Shown here: in pieces, positions 7,435 through 13,410 of the stretch
Numbering within the stretch: the first letter of the stretch is position 1
Layout: each line of letters opens with the position of its first letter
From: Pseudomonadota bacterium
GTDB lineage: Bacteria; Pseudomonadota; Alphaproteobacteria; Rhizobiales; Xanthobacteraceae
DNA length: 15,118 nt
Assembly: GCA_023449855.1 (NCBI GenBank)
Contig: JAEXHR010000272.1
Span: 1-15,118, forward strand
Direction of reading: 5' to 3'
Notes under the pieces: model-generated
Told to the model about the DNA's origin: nothing
Seen by the model: only the letters and a program-made list of their open reading frames with translations
The model's database searches: none
Made by a program: the position numbers and the translations under genes

Positions 7435-7968
7435 ATGTCCCGCGTAGGCAAAAAGCCCGTCGCGATCGCCTCTGGCGTCACCGCGAATGTTGAAGGGCAG
7501 ACCGTCAAGATGAAGGGCCCGAAGGGCGCTCTTCAGTTCGTCGTGCACGACGACGTCTCGGTTGAGATGAAGGACGGCAAGATCACCGTCGCTCCGCGCT
7601 CGGAAACGAAGCGCGCGCGTTCGCTGTACGGCACCGCTCGCGCCCAGATCAACAATCTGGTCGAAGGCGTCACCAAGGGCTTCGAGAAGAAGCTCGAGAT
7701 CACCGGCGTCGGTTACCGCGCCGCGCTGCAGGGCAAGAACCTGCAGCTCGCGCTCGGCTACAGCCACGACGTGGTCTATGCGATCCCGGAAGGCATCACG
7801 ATCACCGTGCCGAAGCCGACCGAGATCAACGTCGCCGGCATCGACTCGCAGCGCGTCGGTCAGGTTGCGGCTGAGATCCGCAGCTATCGTCCGCCAGAGC
7901 CGTATAAGGGCAAGGGCGTTCGTTATTCCGACGAATTTATCTTCCGCAAGGAAGGCAAGAAGAAGTAA
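7435..7968 (+). CDS. rplF: 50S ribosomal protein L6
   Basis: The 177-residue protein is L6, near the sarcin-ricin loop and the factor-binding site. It has two similar domains: the first starts MSRVGKKPVAIASGVTANVEG and contains VKMKGPKGAL, and the second includes LEITGVGYRAALQGKNLQLALGYSH. The C-terminal PPEPYKGKGVRY is the conserved rRNA-binding segment. Length equals that of E. coli L6 (177). It lies 14 bases after rpsH and 11 before rplR. Confidence 0.98.
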   Translation: MSRVGKKPVAIASGVTANVEGQTVKMKGPKGALQFVVHDDVSVEMKDGKITVAPRSETKRARSLYGTARAQINNLVEGVTKGFEKKLEITGVGYRAALQGKNLQLALGYSHDVVYAIPEGITITVPKPTEINVAGIDSQRVGQVAAEIRSYRPPEPYKGKGVRYSDEFIFRKEGKKK

Positions 7969-7979
7969 CGGAGCGGGTC

Positions 7980-8342
7980 ATGTCGAAACTCAAGATTACG
8001 AATGCCCGGCGCAAGCAGCGCGTTCGTCTGGCCATTCGCCGCAATGCCAATGGTCGTCCGCGTCTGTCGGTGTTCCGTTCGTCGAAGCACATCTACGCGC
8101 AGGTCATCGACGACCTGAAGGGCGAGACGCTGGCTTCTGCCTCGTCGCTGGAGAAGGGTCTCCGCGACGGCGGCAAGACCGGTGCGGATATCGATGCGGC
8201 GCAGGTCGTCGGCAAGCTCCTCGCGGAGCGCGCCGTCAAGAATGGCGTCAAGGAAGTGATCTTCGACCGTGGTCAGTATCTGTATCACGGTCGCGTCAAG
8301 GCGCTGGCAGATGCCGCTCGCGAAGGCGGGCTGAGCTTCTAA
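7980..8342 (+). CDS. rplR: 50S ribosomal protein L18
   Basis: The 120-residue protein is L18, which binds 5S rRNA and helps load it into the 50S subunit together with L5. RPRLSVFRSSKHIYAQVIDD, the VGKLLAERAVKNGVKEVIFDR segment and YHGRVKALADAAREGGL match the family closely. GGAG at 7970-7973 is well placed for the ATG. Length is normal (E. coli 117). The gap to rpsE (65 bases) contains a short GNRA-loop hairpin. Confidence 0.97.
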   Translation: MSKLKITNARRKQRVRLAIRRNANGRPRLSVFRSSKHIYAQVIDDLKGETLASASSLEKGLRDGGKTGADIDAAQVVGKLLAERAVKNGVKEVIFDRGQYLYHGRVKALADAAREGGLSF

Positions 8343-8374
8343 GCGTTTTGCTTTCATCGAATTGAACGGACACA

Positions 8375-8388
8375 GAAGCGCAAGCTTC
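8375..8388. other. GNRA-tetraloop hairpin in the rplR-rpsE gap
   Basis: GAAGC (8375-8379) pairs with GCTTC (8384-8388) around a GCAA loop, a stable GNRA tetraloop. It sits about 20 bases before the rpsE start, close to the ribosome-binding site, and has no T-run. It could tune rpsE translation, or it could be chance, as the stem is only 5 bp. Confidence 0.3.
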
Positions 8389-8407
8389 GCAAAGATTGGA
8401 AAACACC

Positions 8408-8980
8408 ATGGCAGGTGAACGCGAACGCGGCGGACGCGACCGGGGCCCCCGGGAAGAGCGTGATAGCGAATTCGTCGACAAGCTCGTCCACATCAACCGT
8501 GTGGCGAAGGTCGTTAAGGGCGGTAAGCGTTTCGGCTTCGCCGCGCTGGTCGTCATCGGCGATCAGAAGGGTCGGGTTGGTTTCGGTCACGGTAAGGCCC
8601 GTGAAGTTCCGGAAGCGATCCGCAAGGCAACCGACAGCGCCAAGCGCAACCTGACGCGCGTCGCTCTGCGCGAAGGCCGCACGCTGCATCACGATATCGC
8701 TGGCCGCCATGGTGCGGGCCGCGTGTATCTGCGTGCAGCTCCGGCTGGTACCGGCATCATCGCCGGCGGCCCGATGCGCGCCGTGTTCGAAACGCTCGGC
8801 ATCCAGGACGTGGTGGCCAAGTCGGTCGGCTCGTCGAATCCGTACAACATGGTTCGCGCGACGTTCGATGCGCTGAAGCATCAGGATTCGCCGCGCTCGG
8901 TCGCCGCTCGTCGTAACCTCAAGGTTTCCACCCTGCAGTCGCGCCGCGTTGGCGCCGATGCGGAAGTGGTTGCCGAGTAA
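8408..8980 (+). CDS. rpsE: 30S ribosomal protein S5
   Basis: The 190-residue protein is S5, part of the decoding-fidelity region with S4 and S12. A charged Arg/Glu/Gly-rich N-terminal extension (residues 1-20) precedes the dsRNA-binding-like S5 domain (about 21-90; DKLVHINRVAKVVKGGKRF and GDQKGRVGFGHGKAREVPEA). The C-terminal domain holds APAGTGIIAGGPMRAVFE and GSSNPYNMVRATFDAL. The ATG at 8408 is preferred to an in-frame TTG at 8396: GGAAAA (8398-8403) suits the ATG and would lie downstream of the TTG. It is longer than E. coli S5 (167), mostly at the two ends. Confidence 0.97.
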   Translation: MAGERERGGRDRGPREERDSEFVDKLVHINRVAKVVKGGKRFGFAALVVIGDQKGRVGFGHGKAREVPEAIRKATDSAKRNLTRVALREGRTLHHDIAGRHGAGRVYLRAAPAGTGIIAGGPMRAVFETLGIQDVVAKSVGSSNPYNMVRATFDALKHQDSPRSVAARRNLKVSTLQSRRVGADAEVVAE

Positions 8981-9001
8981 GCCTGACTTCGGAGTAGTAC
9001 G

Positions 9002-9193
9002 ATGGCCAAGGCCGCAAAAACCATCAAGGTGGAGCAGATCGCCAGCGCGATCCGCCGTCACCACTCGCAGCGCTCGACCCTGGTCGGGTTGAAGCTCAAC
9101 AAGATCGGCCGCGTCACCGAGCTTCAGGACACTCCTGAAGTGCGCGGCATGATCAGCAAGGTTCAGCACCTCGTCCGCGTGGTCGAGGACTAA
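9002..9193 (+). CDS. rpmD: 50S ribosomal protein L30
   Basis: The 63-residue protein is L30, a small 23S-binding protein found in only some bacteria. KVEQIASAIRRHHSQRSTLVGLKLNKIGR, read in two parts, shows the conserved Arg-Arg and the LGLxKIGR-like motif; VRGMISKVQHLVRVVE is the C-terminal helix and strand. GGAG precedes the ATG. Length is typical (E. coli 59). After it the packing loosens: the next gap is 118 bases. Confidence 0.96.
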   Translation: MAKAAKTIKVEQIASAIRRHHSQRSTLVGLKLNKIGRVTELQDTPEVRGMISKVQHLVRVVED

Positions 9194-9311
9194 GGTAGTT
9201 CACGTCGTCCCAAGCCGGCCACATGGTTGCCGCAAGGATGACACTGGTTTTTCGGCAGAAATGGCCTTTTAGGCCGCTCCGGAAGGGCAGGACGCAACAG
9301 GAAACAGAACG

Positions 9312-9800
9312 ATGAAGCTCAGCGATATCGCCGATAACGCCGGCTCCCGTAAGAAGCGTATGCGCATCGGCCGCGGCATTGGCTCTGGCAAGGGCAAGAC
9401 CGGCGGCCGTGGCGGCAAGGGCCAGACCGCACGTTCGGGCGTGCGCATCAAGGGCTTCGAAGGCGGTCAGATGCCGTTGCATCGCCGTCTGCCGAAGCGT
9501 GGCTTCAACAACATCTTCCGTCTCGACTTCGCCGAGATCAACCTGGACCGCCTCCAGGACGCGATCGACAGCAAGAAGCTCGATGTGTCGGCCACCATCA
9601 CCGCAGCTTCGCTGGTCGAAGCCGGCGTGATCCGCCGCGCCAAAGATGGCATCCGCGTGCTCGGCCGTGGCGAGATCAAGGCCAAGCTGAACCTCGAAGT
9701 CGCCGGTGCGTCGAAGTCGGCCATCGAGGCGATCGAGAAGGCCGGCGGCAAGGTGACCATCCTTGCGCCCGCCAAGGCGGAAGACGGCGAGGCCGCCTGA
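9312..9800 (+). CDS. rplO: 50S ribosomal protein L15
   Basis: The 162-residue protein is L15. Its N-terminal half is the long Gly/Arg/Lys-rich rRNA-penetrating extension (RIGRGIGSGKGKTGGRGGKG, about 21-40, and KGFEGGQMPLHRRLPKRGF), and its globular C-terminal half includes GVIRRAKDGIRVLGRGEIK. AGGA at 9299-9302 lies 9 bases before the ATG. It is longer than E. coli L15 (144) by an Ala/Glu-rich end. The 118-base gap before it has only a weak GGCC-TTTTA-GGCC palindrome (9263-9275), and I see no clear promoter there. Confidence 0.97.
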   Translation: MKLSDIADNAGSRKKRMRIGRGIGSGKGKTGGRGGKGQTARSGVRIKGFEGGQMPLHRRLPKRGFNNIFRLDFAEINLDRLQDAIDSKKLDVSATITAASLVEAGVIRRAKDGIRVLGRGEIKAKLNLEVAGASKSAIEAIEKAGGKVTILAPAKAEDGEAA

Positions 9801-9809
9801 GACCTGCGC

Positions 9810-9831
9810 GCCGCCTGCGTCCGCAGGCGGC
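9810..9831. other. GC-rich hairpin after rplO
   Basis: GCCGCCTGC (9810-9818) pairs perfectly with GCAGGCGGC (9823-9831) around a GTCC loop, giving a 9-bp very GC-rich stem 10 bases after the rplO stop. What follows (CTTGCACGG) has no T-run, so a standard intrinsic terminator is unlikely. It may be a processing or stability element that separates rplO from secY/adk on the message. Confidence 0.5.
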
Positions 9832-9892
9832 CTTGCACGGCACTCGGGTAGATTTTAGTAATGCCGAGCACCAAATAACGTCCGGCCTCGCC

Positions 9893-9917
9893 GGGTGTCT
9901 GGATTGCGCAGACACCC
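9893..9917. other. Second hairpin upstream of secY
   Basis: GGGTGTCTG (9893-9901) pairs perfectly with CAGACACCC (9909-9917) around a 7-base loop. The 3' arm ends about 15 bases before the purine tract GGGAG (9933-9937) that serves secY. Being so close to the ribosome-binding site it could affect secY translation. No T-run follows. Confidence 0.5.
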
Positions 9918-9947
9918 AGGTTCGAGAGGTGCGGGAGAAAGTCCGAC

Positions 9948-11279
9948 ATGGTCTCTGCAGCAGAGCAACTCGCCTCTAATCTCAACTTCGCCGCCCTCGG
10001 CAAGGCCGATGAACTGAAGAAGCGCATCTGGTTCACACTGGGTGCGCTGCTTGTTTATCGGCTCGGCACCTATATCCCGCTGCCCGGCATCGACCCGTCG
10101 GCATGGGAGCAGGTGTTCCGCCAGCAGGCCGGCGGCATCCTCGGCATGTTCAACATGTTCGCGGGCGGCGGCATCAATCGCATGGCGATTTTTGCGCTGA
10201 ACATCATGCCGTATATCTCGGCATCGATCATCATCCAGCTTCTGACCACCGTGTCGCCGCAGCTTGAAGCGCTCAAGAAAGAGGGCGAGGCGGGCCGCAA
10301 GACGCTGAATCAATACACCCGTTATCTGACCGTCATCCTGGCTGCCTTCCAGTCCTATGCCATCGCGGCGGGTCTGCAGAGCGCCGGCAATGTGGTCAGC
10401 GAGCCCGGCGTGTTCTTCCTGATCTCTGCCTCGGTGACGCTGACCGGCGGCACCATGTTCCTGATGTGGTTGGGTGAGCAGATCACCTCGCGCGGCATCG
10501 GCAACGGCATCTCGCTGATCATTCTGGCCGGCATCGTGGCCGAGCTTCCGGCGGCGATCGCCAACATGCTCGAACTCGGCCGTCAGGGCGCGCTGTCCAC
10601 CGGCCTGATTCTGGTCGTGATCGTGATGGCCGTCGTCGTGATCGCCTTCATCGTGTTCATGGAGCGTGCCCAGCGCCGGTTGCTGATCCAGTATCCGAAG
10701 CGCCAGGTCGGCAACAAGATGTTCGAAGGCCAGTCCTCGCATCTGCCGCTGAAGCTGAACACCTCGGGCGTGATCCCGCCGATCTTCGCGTCGTCGCTGC
10801 TGCTGCTGCCCGCGACCATCGCGAGCTTCAATGCGGGGAAGGGGCCGGAATGGTTCCAGATGATCACCACTCAGCTCAGCCATGGCCGGCCGCTGTTTCT
10901 GGTGCTCTATGTCTCGCTGATCGTGTTCTTCGCGTTCTTCTATACGGCGATCGTGTTCAACCCGACCGAGACCGCCGATAATCTGAAGAAGCATGGCGGC
11001 TTCATTCCGGGCATTCGTCCGGGTGAGCGCACCGCCGAATATATCGACTATGTGCTGTCGCGCATCACCGTGGTCGGCGCCGCCTATCTCGCGATCGTCT
11101 GCTTGATCCCGGAAATCATGATCTCCTACGCGGCCGTGCCGTTCTATTTCGGCGGCACCTCGCTGCTGATCGTGGTCAGCGTGACCATGGATACGGTCGC
11201 CCAGGTGCAGGGGTATCTGCTGGCGCACCAGTATGAAGGTTTGATCCGCAAGTCGAAGCTGAGGGGCCGGCGTAAATGA
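9948..11279 (+). CDS. secY: Protein translocase subunit SecY
   Basis: The 443-residue integral membrane protein is SecY, the channel of the SecYEG translocon in the inner membrane. A cytosolic N-terminus (about 1-25) leads into ten expected transmembrane helices, the first around WFTLGALLVYRLGTYIPLPGI. Conserved segments include NIMPYISASIIIQLL, GEQITSRGIGNGISLIIL, PLKLNTSGVIPPIFASS and the cytosolic loop GFIPGIRPGERTAEYID that contacts SecA or the ribosome. The end KSKLRGRRK is basic. GGGAG (9933-9937) supports the ATG. Length equals E. coli SecY (443). The stop overlaps the adk start by four bases. Confidence 0.98.
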   Translation: MVSAAEQLASNLNFAALGKADELKKRIWFTLGALLVYRLGTYIPLPGIDPSAWEQVFRQQAGGILGMFNMFAGGGINRMAIFALNIMPYISASIIIQLLTTVSPQLEALKKEGEAGRKTLNQYTRYLTVILAAFQSYAIAAGLQSAGNVVSEPGVFFLISASVTLTGGTMFLMWLGEQITSRGIGNGISLIILAGIVAELPAAIANMLELGRQGALSTGLILVVIVMAVVVIAFIVFMERAQRRLLIQYPKRQVGNKMFEGQSSHLPLKLNTSGVIPPIFASSLLLLPATIASFNAGKGPEWFQMITTQLSHGRPLFLVLYVSLIVFFAFFYTAIVFNPTETADNLKKHGGFIPGIRPGERTAEYIDYVLSRITVVGAAYLAIVCLIPEIMISYAAVPFYFGGTSLLIVVSVTMDTVAQVQGYLLAHQYEGLIRKSKLRGRRK

Positions 11280-12250
11280 GACTGATTCTTCTCGGGCCGC
11301 CGGGGGCGGGCAAGGGAACACAGGCACAGCGTCTCGTGGCGCGTCACGGGATCGTGCAGCTCTCCACGGGCGACATGCTCCGTGCAGCAGTCGCCGCAGA
11401 GACCGAGGTCGGTCTCAAGGCCAAGGACATCATGGCCGCAGGCGGCCTGGTGCCCGACGAGGTGGTGATCGGCATCATTTCGGATCGCATCGAACAGCCG
11501 GATGCCGCCAACGGCTTCATCCTCGATGGCTTCCCGCGCACGGTCCCGCAGGCCGAAGCGCTGGACGTGCTGTTGAAGTCGAAGGGGCTGAATCTCGACG
11601 CGGCAGTCGAGCTGCGCGTCAATGAGAGCGCACTGCTGGAGCGTGTCGAAACCCGCGTCGCCGAAATGACGGCGCGCGGCGAGACCGTACGCGCCGACGA
11701 TAAGCCGGAAGTGCTGTCGAAGCGTTTGGCTGCCTATCGTGCATCCACCGAGCCGCTGATCGATTACTATTCCGAGAAGCGCAAGCTCGTGACCATCAAT
11801 GGCATGATGAGTATCGATGAAGTGACGCTGGAGATCGACCGCGTCCTGGCAGCGATTCTCGCCGATGGCGGTTCGGCCAAGCCAGTTCGGGCTGCCCGGA
11901 AGGCGTCGGCCAAGAAGACTGCCGCGCCGAAGAAGGCTGCCAAGGCCAAGTCAGCGGGTAAGGCCAAGTCAGCGGCAAAGGCTGCGAAGGCGCCGGCCAA
12001 GAAAGCCAAGGTTGCCAAGAAGGCAAAGGTCGCCAAGAAGGCGGTCAAGAAGGCCGTAGCGGCGCCGAAGAAGGTTGCCAAAGCGGGTTCCAAGACAGGA
12101 TCCAAGGCCAAAACCACGAAATCCACCAAGAAAGCCGTCAAAAAAGCGGCCAAAACGGTGAAAAAGGCGGTCAAGAAGGTCGCCAAAAAGGCTGCCAAGA
12201 AGACCGTCAAGTCCGTGCGAAAGCTCGCGAAAAAGCGAGCCAAGCGCTAG
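11276..12250 (+). CDS. adk: Adenylate kinase with a histone H1-like Lys/Ala tail
   Basis: The 324-residue protein joins a full short-type adenylate kinase (about 1-196) to an unusual basic tail (201-324). The kinase interconverts ATP+AMP and 2 ADP in the cytosol. It shows the P-loop GPPGAGKGT (7-15), the AMP-site STGDMLR (30-36), DGFPRT (84-89) and the short-lid form with RADDKPEVLSKRL and the PLIDYY motif. The tail has about 47 Lys and 38 Ala in 124 residues, no Asp or Glu and no aromatic residue, as in H1-like proteins. It is in frame, ends in TAG and has no internal ATG. ATGA overlap couples it to secY. Standard short-form kinases end near residue 190-200, so the tail is an addition. DNA or RNA binding by the tail is inference. 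Confidence 0.95.
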   Translation: MRLILLGPPGAGKGTQAQRLVARHGIVQLSTGDMLRAAVAAETEVGLKAKDIMAAGGLVPDEVVIGIISDRIEQPDAANGFILDGFPRTVPQAEALDVLLKSKGLNLDAAVELRVNESALLERVETRVAEMTARGETVRADDKPEVLSKRLAAYRASTEPLIDYYSEKRKLVTINGMMSIDEVTLEIDRVLAAILADGGSAKPVRAARKASAKKTAAPKKAAKAKSAGKAKSAAKAAKAPAKKAKVAKKAKVAKKAVKKAVAAPKKVAKAGSKTGSKAKTTKSTKKAVKKAAKTVKKAVKKVAKKAAKKTVKSVRKLAKKRAKR

Positions 12251-12255
12251 GGGCG

Positions 12256-12284
12256 GTTGACGTAACTGAGTCGAGTCTCTAAAT
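12256..12284 (+). promoter_or_regulatory. Probable housekeeping promoter for the alpha operon
   Basis: GTTGAC (12256-12261) and CTAAAT (12279-12284) are separated by exactly 17 bases. Against the alphaproteobacterial sigma-70 consensus known from Sinorhizobium (CTTGAC-N17-CTATAT) each box matches 5 of 6. It lies a few bases after the adk stop, in the widest gap (180 bases), ahead of rpsM-rpsK-rpoA-rplQ. A start near 12291 would give a leader of about 140 bases. It is the best promoter-like match I noticed in the window. Confidence 0.6.
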
Positions 12285-12340
12285 ACGGCCCTCATCCAGT
12301 CGGAAGATTCCAGACGATGCCGGGCCCCACTGAGTTGAGG

Positions 12341-12380
12341 GACGGGCGTCGTATTCGCGTTTTGTGAATGCCCGCCCGAC
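12341..12380 (+). promoter_or_regulatory. Structured rpsM leader hairpin
   Basis: GACGGGCG (12341-12348) pairs with CGCCCGAC (12373-12380) apart from one A-A mismatch, and inside it ATTCGC (12353-12358) pairs with GTGAAT (12364-12369) around GTTTT. A further 6-bp pairing, CCCTCA (12289-12294) with TGAGGG (12336-12341), could close the upstream part. In E. coli the alpha-operon leader folds into a pseudoknot bound by S4; this leader has a different sequence, so the comparison is only by position. About 50 bases separate it from the rpsM start. Confidence 0.4.
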
Positions 12381-12430
12381 AAATTGAAGATAATGCCAGT
12401 TCATGATCGGCTGGTGACAGGAGAGAAGTT

Positions 12431-12799
12431 GTGGCCCGTATCGCCGGTGTAAACATCCCGACCAACAAGCGCGTTCTGATCGCGCTGCAGTACATTCATG
12501 GCATCGGCCAGAAGAACGCTGCCGATATCATCGAGAAGGTGAAGATCACTCCGGAGCGCCGCGTCAATCAGCTGAGCGACGCCGAAGTGCTCCAGATCCG
12601 TGAAGTCATCGACCGCGACTATCTGGTCGAAGGCGATCTCCGTCGTGAGACGGGCATGAACATCAAGCGTCTGATGGACCTCGGCTGCTATCGCGGCCTG
12701 CGTCATCGTCGCGGCCTGCCGGTTCGTGGCCAGCGCACGCATACCAATGCGCGCACCCGCAAGGGTCCGGCCAAGGCCATCGCAGGCAAGAAGAAGTAA
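12431..12799 (+). CDS. rpsM: 30S ribosomal protein S13 (GTG start)
   Basis: The 122-residue protein is S13, in the 30S head, where it forms bridges to the 50S and touches P-site tRNA with its tail. The start is GTG: this codon gives the expected MARIAGVNIPTNKRV and is preceded by AGGAGAG (12419-12425) at 5 bases. The helix-hairpin-helix-like core ALQYIHGIGQKNA and the basic end GLPVRGQRTHTNARTRKGP are conserved. It is the first gene of the alpha group, behind its own likely promoter. No rpmJ lies between secY and rpsM, unlike in enterics. Confidence 0.97.
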   Translation: MARIAGVNIPTNKRVLIALQYIHGIGQKNAADIIEKVKITPERRVNQLSDAEVLQIREVIDRDYLVEGDLRRETGMNIKRLMDLGCYRGLRHRRGLPVRGQRTHTNARTRKGPAKAIAGKKK

Positions 12800-12813
12800 T
12801 TTAGCGCTTTCAG

Positions 12814-12854
12814 CGGGCAGGGAGTGGCGAAGCAGCTTCGCTACTCCCTGTTCG
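12814..12854. repeat. Intergenic hairpin repeat, copy B (GAGTAGCG family)
   Basis: In the rpsM-rpsK gap, 12814-12832 pairs with 12836-12854 as a 19-bp stem with three G-T pairs and a CAG loop; it is the longest stem I found in the window. The 3' arm CGCTACTCCCTGTTCG (12839-12854) matches 14 of 16 bases of copy A at 161-176. A short T-run (TTTTT in GCATTTTTCC) comes only about 10 bases later, too far for a classical terminator. Strand of origin is unknown because the element is nearly symmetrical. Confidence 0.75.
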
Positions 12855-12921
12855 TCGTTTGCATTTTTCCGGTGTAGCCGCTGGCACTACGGCGGCGTTG
12901 ATATCTCTAGAAAGGTCTACC

Positions 12922-13311
12922 ATGGCAAAGGAAGCCGCCCGCGTCCGTCGTCGCGAACGTAAGAACATCGCTTCGGGCATCGCGCATGTGAACTCGTCGT
13001 TCAACAACACCACCATCACCATCACCGACGCGCAGGGCAACACCATTGCCTGGTCCTCGGCCGGTACGATGGGCTTCAAGGGCTCGCGCAAGTCGACCCC
13101 GTATGCCGCGCAGGTCGCTGCTGAAGACGCTTCCAAGAAGGCGCAGGAACACGGCATGCGCACCCTCGAGGTCGAGGTTGGTGGTCCGGGTTCGGGCCGT
13201 GAGTCGGCTCTCCGCGCGCTGCAGGCCGCAGGCTTCACCGTCACCTCGATCCGTGACGTGACCTCGATCCCGCATAACGGCTGCCGCCCGCGCAAGCGCC
13301 GTCGCGTCTAA
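12922..13311 (+). CDS. rpsK: 30S ribosomal protein S11
   Basis: The 129-residue protein is S11, on the 30S platform next to the E site and the Shine-Dalgarno helix. HVNSSFNNTTITITDAQGN, SSAGTMGFKGSRKSTPYAAQ and the C-terminal PHNGCRPRKRRRV are diagnostic. The ATG at 12922 gives the normal N-terminus MAKEAARVRRRERKN and has AGAAAGG upstream; an in-frame start at 12859 would add 21 unrelated residues and lies between the gap hairpin and this site. Length equals E. coli S11. The next gene is rpoA, not rpsD. Confidence 0.97.
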   Translation: MAKEAARVRRRERKNIASGIAHVNSSFNNTTITITDAQGNTIAWSSAGTMGFKGSRKSTPYAAQVAAEDASKKAQEHGMRTLEVEVGGPGSGRESALRALQAAGFTVTSIRDVTSIPHNGCRPRKRRRV

Positions 13312-13326
13312 TTACTAACTATCTGG

Positions 13327-13353
13327 ATTGCGGGTGGCTCGGCCGCCCGTAAT
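13327..13353. other. Hairpin in the rpsK-rpoA gap
   Basis: ATTGCGGGTGGC (13327-13338) pairs with GCCGCCCGTAAT (13342-13353) around a TCG loop: a 12-bp stem with two G-T pairs, starting 15 bases after the rpsK stop. It is followed by CGCG, not a T-run. It fills the place where enteric operons carry rpsD and could act as an mRNA stability or processing element. Confidence 0.5.
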
Positions 13354-13372
13354 CGCGTTCGACGTAGTTTTA

Positions 13373-13389
13373 CGCGGACTTTCTCCGCG
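13373..13389. other. Second hairpin upstream of rpoA
   Basis: CGCGGA (13373-13378) and TCCGCG (13384-13389) form a perfect 6-bp stem around CTTTC. It ends about 12 bases before the purine stretch AGAGA that precedes rpoA, so it is near the translation start. With the 12-bp stem at 13327-13353 it makes a tandem pair in a 99-base gap. Confidence 0.4.
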
Positions 13390-13410
13390 ATCTCCAAGCC
13401 AGAGATTTCG

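Noticed and set aside
8396..8407. Upstream TTG start for rpsE
   Set aside because: It would add only four residues and would place the purine tract GGAAAA inside the gene; the ATG at 8408 is better positioned and matches the family N-terminus.
9263..9275. Attenuator or terminator between rpmD and rplO
   Set aside because: GGCC-TTTTA-GGCC gives only a 4-bp stem with no downstream T-run. Likely chance in GC-rich sequence.
9832..9862. Possible promoter before secY (TTGCAC with TAGTAA or AGTAAT)
   Set aside because: Only about half of each box matches either the enteric or the alphaproteobacterial consensus, and the -35 overlaps the end of a hairpin. Too weak to call.
9855..11327. Long open frame (490 codons) on the minus strand opposite secY
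   Set aside because: Its sequence is rich in Arg, His, Asp and Gln, as expected when a GC-rich gene is read backwards, and it lies wholly over conserved secY coding sequence. I see no recognisable domain.
12139..12160. A-runs in the adk tail as a programmed frameshift site
   Set aside because: The six-A run reads GTC AAA AAA GCG in frame, which is not the A AAA AAG heptamer, no strong stem follows at the right distance, and the zero frame is open to a normal stop.
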